DNA of 33,260 bases from an uncultured Lachnospiraceae bacterium (GTDB lineage: Bacteria; Bacillota; Clostridia; Lachnospirales; Lachnospiraceae). Shown here piece by piece: positions 1 to 7,177 of this stretch. A program made the translations under genes and the position numbers. The notes under the pieces are model-generated. The model made no database searches. It was not told the origin of the DNA and was given only the letters and a program-made list of their open reading frames with translations. The stretch spans positions 1 to 33,260 of the forward strand of contig OMVA01000025.1 in NCBI GenBank assembly GCA_900314445.1. The letters run 5' to 3'. How positions within the stretch are numbered: position 1 is the stretch's first letter; each line of letters starts with the position of its first letter.

Positions 1-38
1 ATAAAAGCTTAAATAAAGGTTAAATAAAAGCTTAAATA
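1..38. repeat. Short AT-rich direct repeat
   Basis: A 15-bp sequence beginning ATAAAAGCTTAAATA occurs at 1-15 and again at 24-38, separated by 8 bp. It probably belongs to the intergenic region after a gene lying off the left edge. No function is visible. Confidence 0.5.
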
Positions 39-44
39 GATTCA

Positions 45-63
45 TGCAAATGGATTTGGCGTA
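45..63 (+). repeat. Dispersed GCAAATGG/TTTGGCG motif, copy 1
   Basis: The sequence TGCAAATGGATTTGGCGTA is one copy of a motif that recurs in gaps between genes at 6397-6415, 12426-12444 (minus) and 26142-26159 (minus). The shared consensus is about GCAAATGG(A/G)(T/C)TTGGCGAA. The copies were seen directly by comparison; their function is unknown. Confidence 0.55.
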
Positions 64-94
64 GATTTCAAAAAATTGCTAATAAGAAGCGAGG

Positions 95-121
95 ATTGGC
101 CCGAGAATTCGGGCCAATTTT
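95..121 (+). terminator. Rho-independent terminator of an upstream gene
   Basis: A perfect 10-bp stem (ATTGGCCCGA at 95-104, TCGGGCCAAT at 109-118) with loop GAAT is followed by a short T run. It most likely ends a plus-strand transcript that begins left of the window. It separates that gene from recD2. Confidence 0.75.
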
Positions 122-234
122 CATGTTTAGAAAGTAAGAAAATTGCATTTACAACCACAGGTTGTTTGCATTTTAGAGGCAAGTCTGCGAAACTAGGTAT
201 ACTTATTTTTGTGGATTTGAAATGAAGGATTTTT

Positions 235-2673
235 ATGATTCGAGAAGGATACATCGAGAAAATTAAATATCAGAGTGAAGATTCTGCTTACTGTGTTCTT
301 ATTGTGGATGGACCAGAAGGGGAAGAGATTTTCGTGGGAGATATTGCAGGAGCGGCAGAGGGTGTTTACATCCAGGCCGAGGGTGAGTATACCCATCATC
401 CAGTGTATGATCTGCAGTTCAAGGTGACTTCCTATGAGATTTCCATGCCAGAGGATATTGGAGGCATTGTGGCCTTTCTGGGCTCTGGTGCCATTAAGGG
501 TATTGGAAACGCACTTGCCAAGCGAATCGTAAAAAAATTTGGTACAGATACTCTTAGAATCATCGATGAAGAGCCAGAAAGACTGGCAGAGGTTAAGGGA
601 ATCTCTCAGATGGCAGCGGAAAAGATTGCCATCTATTATCACGAAAATCGTTCCAGCAGAAATGTGGTTATGTTCCTTTCCAAGTTCGGAATTTCCACAA
701 ATCTGGCCATGAAAATTTACAAGGAATTTCATGATGACGTATACAAAATTGTACGTGAGAATCCTTATGAACTGGCAGACAAGGTTACTGGTGTGGGATT
801 TAAAATTGCAGACCAGATTGCCATGAATGCGGGCATTTCCCCTGAGTCTGACTTTAGAGCTCAGTCGGCTATTCTTTTTGAATTAAAGCAGGCAGAATAT
901 TCAGGACACATGTACCTGCCTGAAATGGAATTGGCAAAAGAAGTATACAGACTGGTGGGGAATCCAGATATTCAGCAGGAGGAATTCCTCAGTCGTCTGG
1001 ATGATCTGATTACAGGTTTGCATGTAAAAGGTAAAGTCCATGTGGAAACGGTGGATGGCGTAAAGTGCATTTACTCTGGCTGGAATTTCAAACTGGAACA
1101 GGACAGCGCCACCATGTTATTGGGGCTGAGAGATGATTTCCCAGCGGATCCAGGAGCTTTTACCGAAGCAGTTGATACAATTGAAGATGAGGAAGGTATC
1201 GCTCTGGAGGATGAGCAGAAGGATGCTGTAGATGCGGCTGTGAGAAATGGTGTGGCTGTTATTACAGGTGGTCCTGGTACAGGTAAGACCACAATTATTC
1301 GTGCCATCATTGAATACTTTAAACTGGAAGAAAAGGAGACTCTTCTGGCTGCTCCAACTGGACGTGCTGCCAAACGTATGAAGGAGTCTACAGGTTACGA
1401 TGCCCAGACCATTCATCGTATGCTGGAATTTTCTGGTATGCCATCAGAGGATGGTAGTCAGAAGAACACCTTTAAATTTATGCGTAACAAAGAGAATCCA
1501 TTGGAATGTGATGCTATTATCGTAGATGAGGCATCCATGATTGATGCCAATCTTTTCTACGTGCTTTTGTCTGCCATTCCAATTGGTACCAGACTGATTC
1601 TGGTAGGTGATACAGATCAGTTACCATCTGTTGGTGCAGGCTCTGTTCTGGACGATATTATCAAGTCAGGAGTATGCCCGGTGGTTAGACTGAATCGAGT
1701 ATTCCGACAGGGAGAGAAATCCTCCATTATTGGTAATGCCCATAAGATTCGTCGAGGGGAACAGCTGAAACTTACCAACGATTCGGAAGACTTTTTCTAC
1801 TTCCAGAAACAGGATGAAAGATCCTGCGTAGAAGAAATTAAGAGTCTGGTTAAGGAGAGAATTACAAAGTTCTCCGGCATTGAATCCAAGGATATCCAGG
1901 TCTTAACACCTCTTAGAAAATATGGCCTGGGTGTAGAAGAACTGAATGTACAGTTGCAGGAAGTTCTGAATCCACCAATGCCATTTAAGAGAGAGAAGAA
2001 GCGTGGAGAGATTATTTTCCGAGAAGGCGATAAGGTTATGCAGACTCGGAATAATTATAAGCAGGAATGGAAAATGCTGGATGACCATGAGAATCTGGTG
2101 GACCAGGGAATCGGTGTCTTTAATGGTGACATGGGACTGATTACAAAGATTAATGACTTTGATGAGATTGTTTCTGTACAGTTTGATGATGGCAGAATTG
2201 CAGATTACACCTATACAGATCTGGATCAGCTGGAGCATTCCTTTGCCATTACCATTCACAAGTCACAGGGTAGTGAATATCCTGCAGTGGTAATTCCTCT
2301 GCTTCGTGTGAATCCGGGATTCTTTAGTAGAAATCTTTTATATACGGCGGTTACCAGAGCTAAGTCCATGGTAGCCATTGTTGGTAATCCAGGTGTAGTA
2401 AATTACATGATTACCAATGTCAGTGAGCAGAAACGTTATACAGGCTTTGCCTCCAGGTTAAAGGAAATGGCTGAGGCTTTGTCAAAAGGGGAATCACCTG
2501 TGGCAAAACCAGAACCTGCTGAACAGATTGCCATTGATTTTGGTCCGGAAGATTATGACGAGGAAGTAGCTTTAGACAGTGGCTCTAAGGAAGATGGAAT
2601 TAAGGAAGATGACTTTGATGATGAATCGGAATCTGATTACGAAGACGACTTTGGTGATGATGAATCAGAATAA
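235..2673 (+). CDS. recD2: RecD2-type ATP-dependent DNA helicase (YrrC family)
   Basis: This is a superfamily 1B 5'-3' DNA helicase of the RecD2 type, found in bacteria as a stand-alone repair helicase not bound to RecBC. It has 812 aa, close to the family's usual length. The N-terminal third contains helix-hairpin-helix-like segments (for example GSGAIKGIGNALAKRI near residue 83 and AEVKGISQMAAEKI near residue 118). Walker A is GGPGTGKTT at 345-353, Walker B is DEAS at 431-434, and the C-terminal helicase motif HKSQG is at 675-679, followed by LLYTAVTRAK. The last 50 or so residues form a very acidic tail rich in D and E, probably disordered. An AAGGA-type site precedes the ATG. It starts a unit with comF (27 nt downstream) and ddl. 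No convincing promoter was found upstream. Confidence 0.95.
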   Translation: MIREGYIEKIKYQSEDSAYCVLIVDGPEGEEIFVGDIAGAAEGVYIQAEGEYTHHPVYDLQFKVTSYEISMPEDIGGIVAFLGSGAIKGIGNALAKRIVKKFGTDTLRIIDEEPERLAEVKGISQMAAEKIAIYYHENRSSRNVVMFLSKFGISTNLAMKIYKEFHDDVYKIVRENPYELADKVTGVGFKIADQIAMNAGISPESDFRAQSAILFELKQAEYSGHMYLPEMELAKEVYRLVGNPDIQQEEFLSRLDDLITGLHVKGKVHVETVDGVKCIYSGWNFKLEQDSATMLLGLRDDFPADPGAFTEAVDTIEDEEGIALEDEQKDAVDAAVRNGVAVITGGPGTGKTTIIRAIIEYFKLEEKETLLAAPTGRAAKRMKESTGYDAQTIHRMLEFSGMPSEDGSQKNTFKFMRNKENPLECDAIIVDEASMIDANLFYVLLSAIPIGTRLILVGDTDQLPSVGAGSVLDDIIKSGVCPVVRLNRVFRQGEKSSIIGNAHKIRRGEQLKLTNDSEDFFYFQKQDERSCVEEIKSLVKERITKFSGIESKDIQVLTPLRKYGLGVEELNVQLQEVLNPPMPFKREKKRGEIIFREGDKVMQTRNNYKQEWKMLDDHENLVDQGIGVFNGDMGLITKINDFDEIVSVQFDDGRIADYTYTDLDQLEHSFAITIHKSQGSEYPAVVIPLLRVNPGFFSRNLLYTAVTRAKSMVAIVGNPGVVNYMITNVSEQKRYTGFASRLKEMAEALSKGESPVAKPEPAEQIAIDFGPEDYDEEVALDSGSKEDGIKEDDFDDESESDYEDDFGDDESE

Positions 2674-2700
2674 TGAATCAAAGTAAGGGGGATGCACTTC

Positions 2701-3438
2701 ATGAAGCTTATGCAGCTGATAAATCCTTGCGTGGATTTGTTCTTTCCACCTAGATGTGTGTTTTGCAATAGTCTCCTTCCTGCGGGAAAGAGCGGGATTT
2801 GTTATGCCTGTAAAGATCGTGTTAAGTTCATTCAGGAACCACGCTGTCTTAAGTGTGGAAAAGCAATAGAATATGATGAGTCCGAGTACTGCTTGGACTG
2901 TGCAAGTAAAGAGCGGGACTTTGTGAGAGGTTACCCGCTCTTTTCATACCTGCCACCGGTTTCAGGAGCTTTGTCTTTATTGAAATATCATGGGAAAGAG
3001 GAGGTGGGCCAGTACCTGGGAAGACTGCTGGGCCAGCATTTTGGTCCGGAATTTCAAAGTCTTCATCTGGATGCCATTATACCGGTGCCTGTGTCCGAAA
3101 AGAAAAGGAAGCTTCGTGGCTACAATCAGGCGGAAATCATTGCAAGAGCCTGCCGGGATGCCTTTGACTCCAGTCTCCCTCTGGTGTGCGATTTGCTGAT
3201 CAGAAAAAGTGATACCCAGGCCCAGAAAAAATTAAGCGCCAGTGAGAGAGAAAAGAATTTATGCAAGGCCTTTACCTGTGCAAATGAGATGCACAGTTCA
3301 TTTGCAGGGTGGAGGGTGCTGCTGGTGGATGATATTTACACCACAGGGGCTACAATTCAGGCTTGCACAAAAGCCCTTATGGAAGTTGGCGTGGAAAAGG
3401 TGTATTATACCTCTGTATGTGCCGGTCGCGGAAATTAG
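2701..3438 (+). CDS. comF: ComF family protein (phosphoribosyltransferase fold)
   Basis: This ComF/GntX-like protein has an N-terminal zinc-ribbon part and a C-terminal type I phosphoribosyltransferase domain. Eight cysteines form four CxxC pairs (residues 19/22, 34/37, 49/52 and 64/67). The PRPP-loop motif VDDIYTTGAT is at about 209-218. In naturally competent Firmicutes, ComF helps bring in single-stranded DNA, but many non-competent species carry homologues, so a role in transformation is not shown here. I chose the ATG at 2701, not 2692, because the AAGGGGG site ends at 2691: it touches 2692 but is 9 nt from 2701. The product is 245 aa. It lies between recD2 and ddl in the same direction, consistent with one operon. 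Confidence 0.9.
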   Translation: MKLMQLINPCVDLFFPPRCVFCNSLLPAGKSGICYACKDRVKFIQEPRCLKCGKAIEYDESEYCLDCASKERDFVRGYPLFSYLPPVSGALSLLKYHGKEEVGQYLGRLLGQHFGPEFQSLHLDAIIPVPVSEKKRKLRGYNQAEIIARACRDAFDSSLPLVCDLLIRKSDTQAQKKLSASEREKNLCKAFTCANEMHSSFAGWRVLLVDDIYTTGATIQACTKALMEVGVEKVYYTSVCAGRGN

Positions 3439-3491
3439 AAAGAGTGCGGCGGGCAAAAGAAACTGGGTACAGTTTAAAAAAGGAGTTTATT

Positions 3492-4565
3492 ATGGCAAAG
3501 AATTTGATGATTGTTTTCGGTGGTATGTCAAGTGAACACGAGGTTTCTTGTGTGTCTGCTGCAACTGTTGTAAAGGCAATCAATACTGAAAAATATAATG
3601 TTTATCTGGTGGGTATCACAAAGGATGGTCAGTGGATTTATACAGATTCTGTAGCTTCCATCGAGAGCGGACTTTGGAAGAAGGGCACAACACGTGCAAC
3701 ACTTACTCCAGATACAAAACATGAGCTTCTTCTTTCTGAGGATGGCGTGGTAAAGAAGATCATTCCAATCGATGTTGCTTTCCCGGTAATGCACGGACTT
3801 TTCGGTGAGGATGGAACAATTCAGGGACTCTTTGAACTTGCTCATCTGCCATATGTTGGATGTGGACATCTTTCATCTGCTGTTACTATGGATAAGTTCT
3901 TCACAAAGGTTATTGCGGATCACGCAGGTGTGGCTCAGGCTGCCTTCGTTCCAGTATATCGTGAAGATTTAGAGGATATGGATTCTGTTGTCGCTCGTAT
4001 TGAAGAAGAGAGAGAATACCCAGTATTCATCAAACCTTCCAATGCAGGTTCATCTGTTGGTATCACAAAGGCTCATGACCGTCAGGAACTCATTAAGGGC
4101 CTTAGGATTGCTGCAGAGCAGGATACAAAGATTCTTGTTGAGGAAGCAATTTCTGGTCGTGAAGTTGAGTGTGCAGTATATGGCCATGGCAAGAACATTT
4201 TCGCAGCAGCAGTTGGTGAAGTTGTGGCTGCAGCTGAGTTCTATGACTATGATGCTAAGTACAACAATGCAGAATCAAAGACTGTAATTAATCCAGAACT
4301 TCCAGAAGGAAAGCTTGAGGAAATCAAGGAGAAGGCTGTACAGATCTTCCGTGCTTGTGATGGCTTCGGCTTCTCTCGTGTGGATTTCTTTCTGGAGAAT
4401 GATACAAACCGCGTAGTATTTAACGAAATTAATACCATTCCTGGTCACACAGCAATCAGCATGTACCCAATGCTTATGAAGGCTGCTGGTCATGATATGT
4501 CTGAATATGTTGAGGGCCTCATCGAAATGGCCTTTGAACGTAGCTACGGCGCAGCTAAGAACTAA
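3492..4565 (+). CDS. ddl: D-alanine--D-alanine ligase
   Basis: This ATP-grasp ligase joins two D-alanines for the peptidoglycan stem peptide in the cytoplasm. At 357 aa it has the normal length. Visible motifs are GGMSSEHEVS (10-19), HGLFGEDGT (101-109), KPSNAGSSVG (181-190), EFYDYDAKY (249-257), RVDFF (296-300) and NEINTIPGHT (311-320). The tyrosine-containing EFYDYDAKY loop is typical of D-Ala-D-Ala ligases rather than the D-Ala-D-Lac ligases of vancomycin resistance. The reading frame is open from 3363, but the ATG at 3492 is preceded by AGGAG at the right distance and begins with the conserved N terminus, so it is the start. It is the last gene of the recD2-comF-ddl unit, followed at once by a strong terminator. 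Confidence 0.96.
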   Translation: MAKNLMIVFGGMSSEHEVSCVSAATVVKAINTEKYNVYLVGITKDGQWIYTDSVASIESGLWKKGTTRATLTPDTKHELLLSEDGVVKKIIPIDVAFPVMHGLFGEDGTIQGLFELAHLPYVGCGHLSSAVTMDKFFTKVIADHAGVAQAAFVPVYREDLEDMDSVVARIEEEREYPVFIKPSNAGSSVGITKAHDRQELIKGLRIAAEQDTKILVEEAISGREVECAVYGHGKNIFAAAVGEVVAAAEFYDYDAKYNNAESKTVINPELPEGKLEEIKEKAVQIFRACDGFGFSRVDFFLENDTNRVVFNEINTIPGHTAISMYPMLMKAAGHDMSEYVEGLIEMAFERSYGAAKN

Positions 4566-4606
4566 TAAAAAATCCTGCTTCACATGGTGTGAGGCAGGAT
4601 TTTTTT
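4566..4606. terminator. Bidirectional terminator shared by ddl and the CPBP gene
   Basis: The arms AAAAATCCTGCTTCACA and TGTGAGGCAGGATTTTT pair over 17 positions with one G-T wobble, around a TGG loop, with A and T runs on either side. It works in both directions. The stop codon and last residues of the minus-strand CPBP gene lie inside the hairpin, so the two converging genes share it. Confidence 0.9.
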
Positions 4607-5560
4607 CTTTCCAGCAATATAGAGAAAGAAGCTAATTACGCATATAGCAAGAGACAGGCCAAACATGATCCAGTAATTAAGTGCGGTCTTCTTTACCCCT
4701 GAGAAAATAATAGGATAGAGGAAGGCAGAGCCGTTAATGGCGATATGCAGGATGATAGAAGGAAGTAAGGTGTCTGTTTTTTCCACCAGCCATGCAAGTA
4801 AAAGACCAATCAGAAAAGCGTAGATTCCCTGAATCAAATTCCCATGGAAGATGGCAAATAGAATTGCTGAAATAAAGATGGCAGGCAGGGATTTTTGGGC
4901 TGCTTTTTTCGCATAGGTAAAGCTGAGTCCACGGAAGATAAATTCTTCTGCTACAGGTCCCAAGAGAATAACAGTGAGCATATTGAGAATCCCGTGATTG
5001 CCACTGGTTGCCTGTATGTTGCCAATGTATGAGGAGAAGACACCTGGAAATGCATTGGAAAGCAGGGCAATGGCAGAAGTAACAAGAACCTGCAGGATGG
5101 CTCCAAAAAGGATGAGACCAAGGATGATTGCCAGGGGCTTCAGTCTTGTGTTTTTCTGGGCCTTGTTCTTAGTATCATCTTTAGCAATACTTTCTTTACC
5201 GAGAGCAAAGATGCGAGGTGTGCTTATATTTTTCTTTATCTTTGTGCTACCAAAAGCGGCGGCAGAAGCGGACATTCTTTCAAACTCATCCTGATCTTTA
5301 ATGGCCAGGCGAAGGTACCAGTAAGGAAATACAATCAGGCTTCCCAGATAGAAGAGAAAATGCCAAATGTAAAGATTTACCGGACTTGCACTTTCCAGCA
5401 CTTGGTCTGTGGCAAAGATGATAGTCAGAGCCAGTGCTGCAAAATAGGTAATGAAGGAAATGATGTAGAAGACCAGAAGAGGTGCCACTGTCATTCCAAT
5501 CAGCTTTAAAGTTTTCAGTTGAGGATTCTCTATTTTATTAATCTTTTTAGAAGTGCTCAT
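4580..5560 (-). CDS. CPBP family intramembrane metalloprotease (CAAX/Abi type)
   Basis: This is a multi-pass membrane protein of the CPBP (CAAX protease and bacteriocin-processing) family. Signatures are the EE pair in GPVAEEFIFRG (205-206, with R210), FHGN (H239) and HIAINGSA (H272), matching the family's metal-binding glutamates and histidines. Several hydrophobic stretches are visible: two near residues 20-60, one near 70-85, then a cluster from about 145 to 315. The linker at roughly 90-140 is charged. The frame is open to a GTG at 5599, but the ATG at 5560 has AAAGG 8 nt upstream, so I chose it (326 aa). The substrate is unknown; family members include prenyl-protein proteases, bacteriocin self-immunity proteins and uncharacterised proteins. 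It appears to be a single-gene unit. Confidence 0.88.
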   Translation of the reverse strand: MSTSKKINKIENPQLKTLKLIGMTVAPLLVFYIISFITYFAALALTIIFATDQVLESASPVNLYIWHFLFYLGSLIVFPYWYLRLAIKDQDEFERMSASAAAFGSTKIKKNISTPRIFALGKESIAKDDTKNKAQKNTRLKPLAIILGLILFGAILQVLVTSAIALLSNAFPGVFSSYIGNIQATSGNHGILNMLTVILLGPVAEEFIFRGLSFTYAKKAAQKSLPAIFISAILFAIFHGNLIQGIYAFLIGLLLAWLVEKTDTLLPSIILHIAINGSAFLYPIIFSGVKKTALNYWIMFGLSLAICVISFFLYIAGKKKILPHTM

Positions 5561-5645
5561 AGATTTTGCCTTTCGAATTTTATCAACATATTCTAACACA
5601 TTTAGGGCGATAAGGCATTTAGAAGACTGCTAAATACAAAGGTCT

Positions 5646-5681
5646 AAATGGAATGACGAAAATACGCAGTCCATTTGCAAA
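5646..5681. repeat. Dispersed motif copy with inverted partner
   Basis: GCAGTCCATTTGCAAA at 5666-5681 repeats almost exactly at 24486-24498 and 27972-27987 and resembles 10852-10865. Here AAATGGA (5646-5652) and TCCATTT (5670-5676) form a 7-bp inverted repeat. It lies between the CPBP gene start and the terminator of the minus-strand gene at 5727. Confidence 0.45.
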
Positions 5682-5683
5682 AG

Positions 5684-5708
5684 AAAAAGGGAGCAAATCT
5701 GCTCCCTT
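5684..5708 (-). terminator. Rho-independent terminator
   Basis: On the minus strand, AAGGGAGCA and TGCTCCCTT form a perfect 9-bp stem with loop GATT, followed by TTTCTTTT. It ends the transcript of the gene at 5727-6332 and insulates it from the CPBP gene. Confidence 0.85.
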
Positions 5709-5726
5709 ACATTCTTTTTATTTACT

Positions 5727-6332
5727 TTAGAAGCTATCAGAAATCTTCTTAGCTCTGTCAGCTTTTTTCTTTTCTGCGGCCTTGGCAGCTTTCTTATCTT
5801 TCTGTGCCTTCTTGTTTGCGATTTCGTAATCAAGCTGCTGCTGATACTTTGCCTGACGCTCCAGCATCTTTTCGCGAACGCTCTTCTTTTTCTTCTTTCC
5901 GTTCTCATCGAATTGAGAAGCCTCAAGAGCTTTCTTAGCACCCTTGTGAAGTGCCTTAACCTGTGTCAGGTAAATTCCACTTACCATACCCTTGATTTCA
6001 CCGTGTGGTGGAACATCAGCGTAGATGGATTCATCGCAGATCAGAGTCATGATCTGTGGACCAACCTTGGCCTTGATTACAGGAATCTTTGCCTTGGCCA
6101 TACGCTTTGCCTGCTTGCCACCCTGTTCAAATACAGCCTTAGGAAGGTTGGCGTCTTTCATAGGAAGGATTTCCTTCTTAATGATGAACATTGTCATAGG
6201 TGTCGCTGCGGCATTGATCATTTCTTTCTGTTCCATCTGCTTTTTCTGCATCTTCTGTCCAACAAAGTACAGAACAAGCATGACAGCTACGAGAACAAGA
6301 AGAACGATGCCGATAATAATTGCAACTTTCAT
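5727..6332 (-). CDS. Hypothetical membrane-anchored lysine-rich protein
   Basis: I do not recognise a named family. The 201-aa product starts with one strong transmembrane segment (about residues 3-25, IIIGIVLLVLVAVMLVLYFV), followed by positive charges, so the rest may face the cytoplasm. The middle (about 40-130) looks like a small folded domain with conserved-looking stretches such as MTLICDESIYADVPPHGEIKG. From about 140 to the end it is dominated by K, A and E in a likely helical or coiled-coil tail ending KKADRAKKISDSF. A GGAGG site precedes the ATG. It has its own sigma-A promoter and terminator, so it is probably a single-gene unit despite lying just after plsC. Confidence 0.8.
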   Translation of the reverse strand: MKVAIIIGIVLLVLVAVMLVLYFVGQKMQKKQMEQKEMINAAATPMTMFIIKKEILPMKDANLPKAVFEQGGKQAKRMAKAKIPVIKAKVGPQIMTLICDESIYADVPPHGEIKGMVSGIYLTQVKALHKGAKKALEASQFDENGKKKKKSVREKMLERQAKYQQQLDYEIANKKAQKDKKAAKAAEKKKADRAKKISDSF

Positions 6333-6365
6333 TTCTTTCCTCCAGATTTAGTTTTACTGCTGTAT

Positions 6366-6394
6366 ATACTATACGTTGCAGTGTAAAAAGTCAA
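6366..6394 (-). promoter_or_regulatory. Sigma-A promoter of the gene at 5727-6332
   Basis: On the minus strand TTGACT (6389-6394) and TAGTAT (6366-6371) are separated by exactly 17 bp. Transcription would start about 25 nt before the ribosome binding site. A copy of the dispersed GCAAATG motif (6397-6415) lies directly upstream of the -35 box. Confidence 0.75.
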
Positions 6395-6396
6395 AA

Positions 6397-6438
6397 TGCA
6401 AATGAGTTTGGCGAAGATGCCACTTTTGTTAATTTGCA
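6397..6438. repeat. Dispersed motif copy forming an inverted repeat
   Basis: TGCAAAT (6397-6403) and ATTTGCA (6432-6438) form perfect 7-bp arms, with GGC and GCC pairing inside. The left half, TGCAAATGAGTTTGGCGAA, matches the copies at 45-63 and 12426-12444. The right arm is the end of plsC, including codons for its last residues. It sits upstream of the promoter of the next minus-strand gene. Confidence 0.5.
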
Positions 6439-7160
6439 TGAGTTTTTAACATGTCAGCAATCTTGGAAGGAATTTGTGAATAGAATTCCTTCTGTTCTTC
6501 ACGAGTCATATCAGCAATGTAATATGGCTTGCTGAATTCCAGTGTTACGTGACGAGCCTTGATGGTAAAGCCTTTATTTGCTTCCAGAATCTGGTCGTTA
6601 CCTGTCATGGCAACCAGTACCATAGGTGCTTTTGCTTTTTCAGCAATGCGGTAACCACCTTCCTTGAATGGAAGTAAGTCTGTTCCCTTATTACGAGTGC
6701 CTTCAGGGAAGAGAGTCATGTTCAGTCCATTTGCAAGATTGTCTGTTGCTTCCTTAATAGACTTCATGGCTTCTCTGGGACTTTGACGGTTAAGATATAC
6801 ACAGCCGATGTCTGACATGAAGTAGTGGAAGAGTGGAATCTTCTTTAATTCCTTTTTCGCAACGAATCCCACAGGACGTCCTAATACGGCCTGCAGAATG
6901 ATAATGTCAAAATAGGATCTGTGGTTGGCCAGGAAAAGCACACCTGTATTTTCATCAGGTAAATTTTCCAGACCTCTTACATCAACCTTAGTACCAGACA
7001 GGAACATGATATTTTTGAAGAATCCTCTTACATATTGAGAACTCTTAAGCCATGCCTTCTTTGGATCTTTTTTGGCTAGAGAGGCAAAGTGCCAGTGAGC
7101 AGGCATGGAGAAAATTACGCCAAAGACTGCATAGAGTCCTACGATTAAAGCACGAAGCAT
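6429..7160 (-). CDS. plsC: 1-acyl-sn-glycerol-3-phosphate acyltransferase
   Basis: PlsC-type acyltransferase that makes phosphatidic acid from lysophosphatidic acid at the cytoplasmic membrane. The catalytic HX4D motif is NHRSYFD (H80, D85) and the substrate-binding motif is FPEGTR (151-156). A hydrophobic segment at the N terminus (about 3-20) probably anchors it. At 243 aa the length is normal. A CAGGAGG site is well placed before the ATG. It follows malQ by 17 nt on the same strand and is the last gene of the aminotransferase-malQ-plsC unit. The link with glycogen or maltodextrin metabolism is only by position. Confidence 0.93.
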   Translation of the reverse strand: MLRALIVGLYAVFGVIFSMPAHWHFASLAKKDPKKAWLKSSQYVRGFFKNIMFLSGTKVDVRGLENLPDENTGVLFLANHRSYFDIIILQAVLGRPVGFVAKKELKKIPLFHYFMSDIGCVYLNRQSPREAMKSIKEATDNLANGLNMTLFPEGTRNKGTDLLPFKEGGYRIAEKAKAPMVLVAMTGNDQILEANKGFTIKARHVTLEFSKPYYIADMTREEQKEFYSQIPSKIADMLKTHAN

Positions 7161-7177
7161 TCGTTTTCCTCCTGGAT

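Noticed and set aside
175-203. Promoter of recD2 with TATACT at 198-203
   Set aside because: There is no acceptable -35 box at 16-18 bp upstream.
193-732. Minus-strand open frame opposite recD2
   Set aside because: It is antisense to a clear helicase gene and has no similarity or start signals.
3363-3491. Extended N terminus for ddl
   Set aside because: The extra 43 codons overlap comF and lack family similarity, and a strong AGGAG sits before the ATG at 3492.
5558-5599. GTG start at 5599 for the CPBP gene
   Set aside because: No ribosome binding site precedes it, while the ATG at 5560 has one with good spacing.
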